A DNA stretch of 6,597 bases from Mycobacterium sp. (GTDB lineage Bacteria > Actinomycetota > Actinomycetes > Mycobacteriales > Mycobacteriaceae). Shown piece after piece: positions 6,010-6,597 of the stretch. Positions within the stretch are counted from its first letter, which is position 1, and each line of letters opens with the position of its first letter. Where the stretch lies: NCBI GenBank assembly GCA_018882545.1, contig VERS01000125.1, forward strand, positions 1 through 6,597, read 5' to 3'. Under the pieces are notes generated by a model. That model saw nothing but the letters and a program-made list of their open reading frames with translations, ran no database searches and was not told the DNA's origin. A program made the position numbers and the translations under genes.

Positions 6010-6597
6010 TCAGTCCCCGGCCGGGATCCGGCGGGCCTCGCTGAGGGCGAGGGCGGCAAGCACCGCCAGCGCGAGCAGTGGCGCTGCGATGGTCACGCTC
6101 AGCGCCGCGGCGTCGGGCACCGGCTGTCCCCGCAGGTGCGCGAGCAGCCCGATCAGTGGCTGAAAGATCAGCCCACCGACGCCCATGATCAGCATGTTGG
6201 TCAAGCCCATGGCAACTCCGGACAGCTCCGTCGGCGCCTCGTCCTTGACCATCGTGAAGGCCAAGGCGTAGAACGAATTGCTCAGTCCCAGAAGAAACAT
6301 CGCGGCACTCAGTGCCGGCTGGCCGTGCAACACGAACAGGATGAGTCCCATGGCGACCGCGGTTCCGACGGCACCGGCCGCGAGCAGCAGGGCAGGTCTT
6401 CCGAAGCGTGCGCACAACCAGGCCGATCCCAGCATGCCGGGTAGACAGCCCCAGAAGTAGAAGGATGAGGTGACCGATGCCGCCGGCAGGCTCATGCCGT
6501 GGAAGGCCTGGAAGTAGGACACGCTCCAGAGCATCCCGAAGGCGACACCGGTCGTGGCCACCAGACCGCCGGCCACCGCGCGGGTCAGGATCGGCAC
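6010..6597 (-). CDS. MFS transporter, C-terminal half (5' end beyond the window)
   Basis: The frame reads from the right edge of the window to a TGA at 6012-6010 and gives 195 residues. It shows six hydrophobic segments at about 8-28, 42-62, 68-90, 95-115, 128-152 and 165-186, the size and helix count of the C-terminal domain (TM7-12) of a 12-helix major facilitator. ARFGRP (63-68) fits the cytoplasmic loop between TM8 and TM9. The TM11 region reads SGVAMGLTNM (126-135) followed by GGLIFQPLIG (141-150), a pattern I know from uncharacterised MFS proteins. The GTG codon at the very edge is most likely an internal Val, not a start, because the N-terminal six helices are missing. The substrate cannot be inferred. 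It is convergent with the TerC-like gene. Confidence 0.82.
   Translation of the reverse strand: MPILTRAVAGGLVATTGVAFGMLWSVSYFQAFHGMSLPAASVTSSFYFWGCLPGMLGSAWLCARFGRPALLLAAGAVGTAVAMGLILFVLHGQPALSAAMFLLGLSNSFYALAFTMVKDEAPTELSGVAMGLTNMLIMGVGGLIFQPLIGLLAHLRGQPVPDAAALSVTIAAPLLALAVLAALALSEARRIPAGD

Noticed and set aside
6011..6020. A GGGACT sequence on the - strand resembling half of a DosR site.
   Set aside because: It is a single half-site without the second half of the palindrome, at the 3' end of two convergent genes where it could control nothing obvious.
6016..6052. Two small hairpins (GCCGG/CCGGC at 6020-6032 and CCTCGC/GCGAGG at 6036-6052) as a terminator for the TerC-like gene.
   Set aside because: Stems of 5 and 6 bp without a U tract lie inside the coding end of the MFS gene; such stems are expected by chance at this GC content.
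6595..6597. The GTG at the right edge as the true start of the MFS gene.
   Set aside because: The 195 residues give only the six C-terminal helices of a 12-helix transporter, and the frame is open at the edge, so the codon is most simply an internal Val.

Overview
The window is high-GC, densely packed actinobacterial DNA, most likely from an environmental Mycobacterium/Mycolicibacterium or a close relative. This rests on the strong G/C third-position bias, overlapping start and stop codons, GTG starts, several genes without a usable Shine-Dalgarno, and the gene content (a group 3b [NiFe]-hydrogenase, a DUF2784 protein, a TerC-family protein). No RNA gene, insertion sequence, CRISPR array or phage gene was seen, and no gene-free stretch exceeds 40 bp.

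Positions 1-3809 (+ strand) hold a four-gene hydrogenase operon in the order hyhB-hyhG-hyhS-hyhL; hyhB lacks its 5' end. The products form a soluble bidirectional NAD(P)-linked hydrogenase. HyhL carries the NiFe site, HyhS three [4Fe-4S] clusters, HyhB two more [4Fe-4S] clusters, and HyhG the FAD and NAD(P) site plus a [2Fe-2S] cluster. The genes touch or overlap (8 bp overlap, 0 bp gap, 4 bp overlap), so they are probably translationally coupled. The promoter lies upstream of the window. In M. smegmatis the homologous Hyh enzyme is induced by hypoxia under DosR and disposes of reductant as H2; the same role here is inferred. No hyp or protease maturation gene is in the window.

Positions 3784-4521 (- strand) hold a class I glutamine amidotransferase-like gene whose 3' end overlaps the end of hyhL by 26 bp, tail to tail. 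It diverges from a small DUF2784 membrane protein gene (4559-4969, +). The 37 bp between their start codons form an almost mirror-symmetric element with an outward-facing TANNNT -10-like hexamer on each side, placed so that both mRNAs could be leaderless.

Positions 5004-5996 (+) encode a TerC/Alx-type membrane protein (probable metal ion transporter). Positions 6010-6597 (-) hold the C-terminal six-helix half of an MFS transporter that runs off the window; it converges on the TerC gene with a 13 bp gap.

Everything looks like intact, ordinary genes. No undescribed multi-gene system is evident. The points most worth a second look are the Cys/Gly-rich tandem duplication in HyhB, the mirrored divergent promoter at 4522-4558, and the very short HyhL tail together with its antisense overlap.
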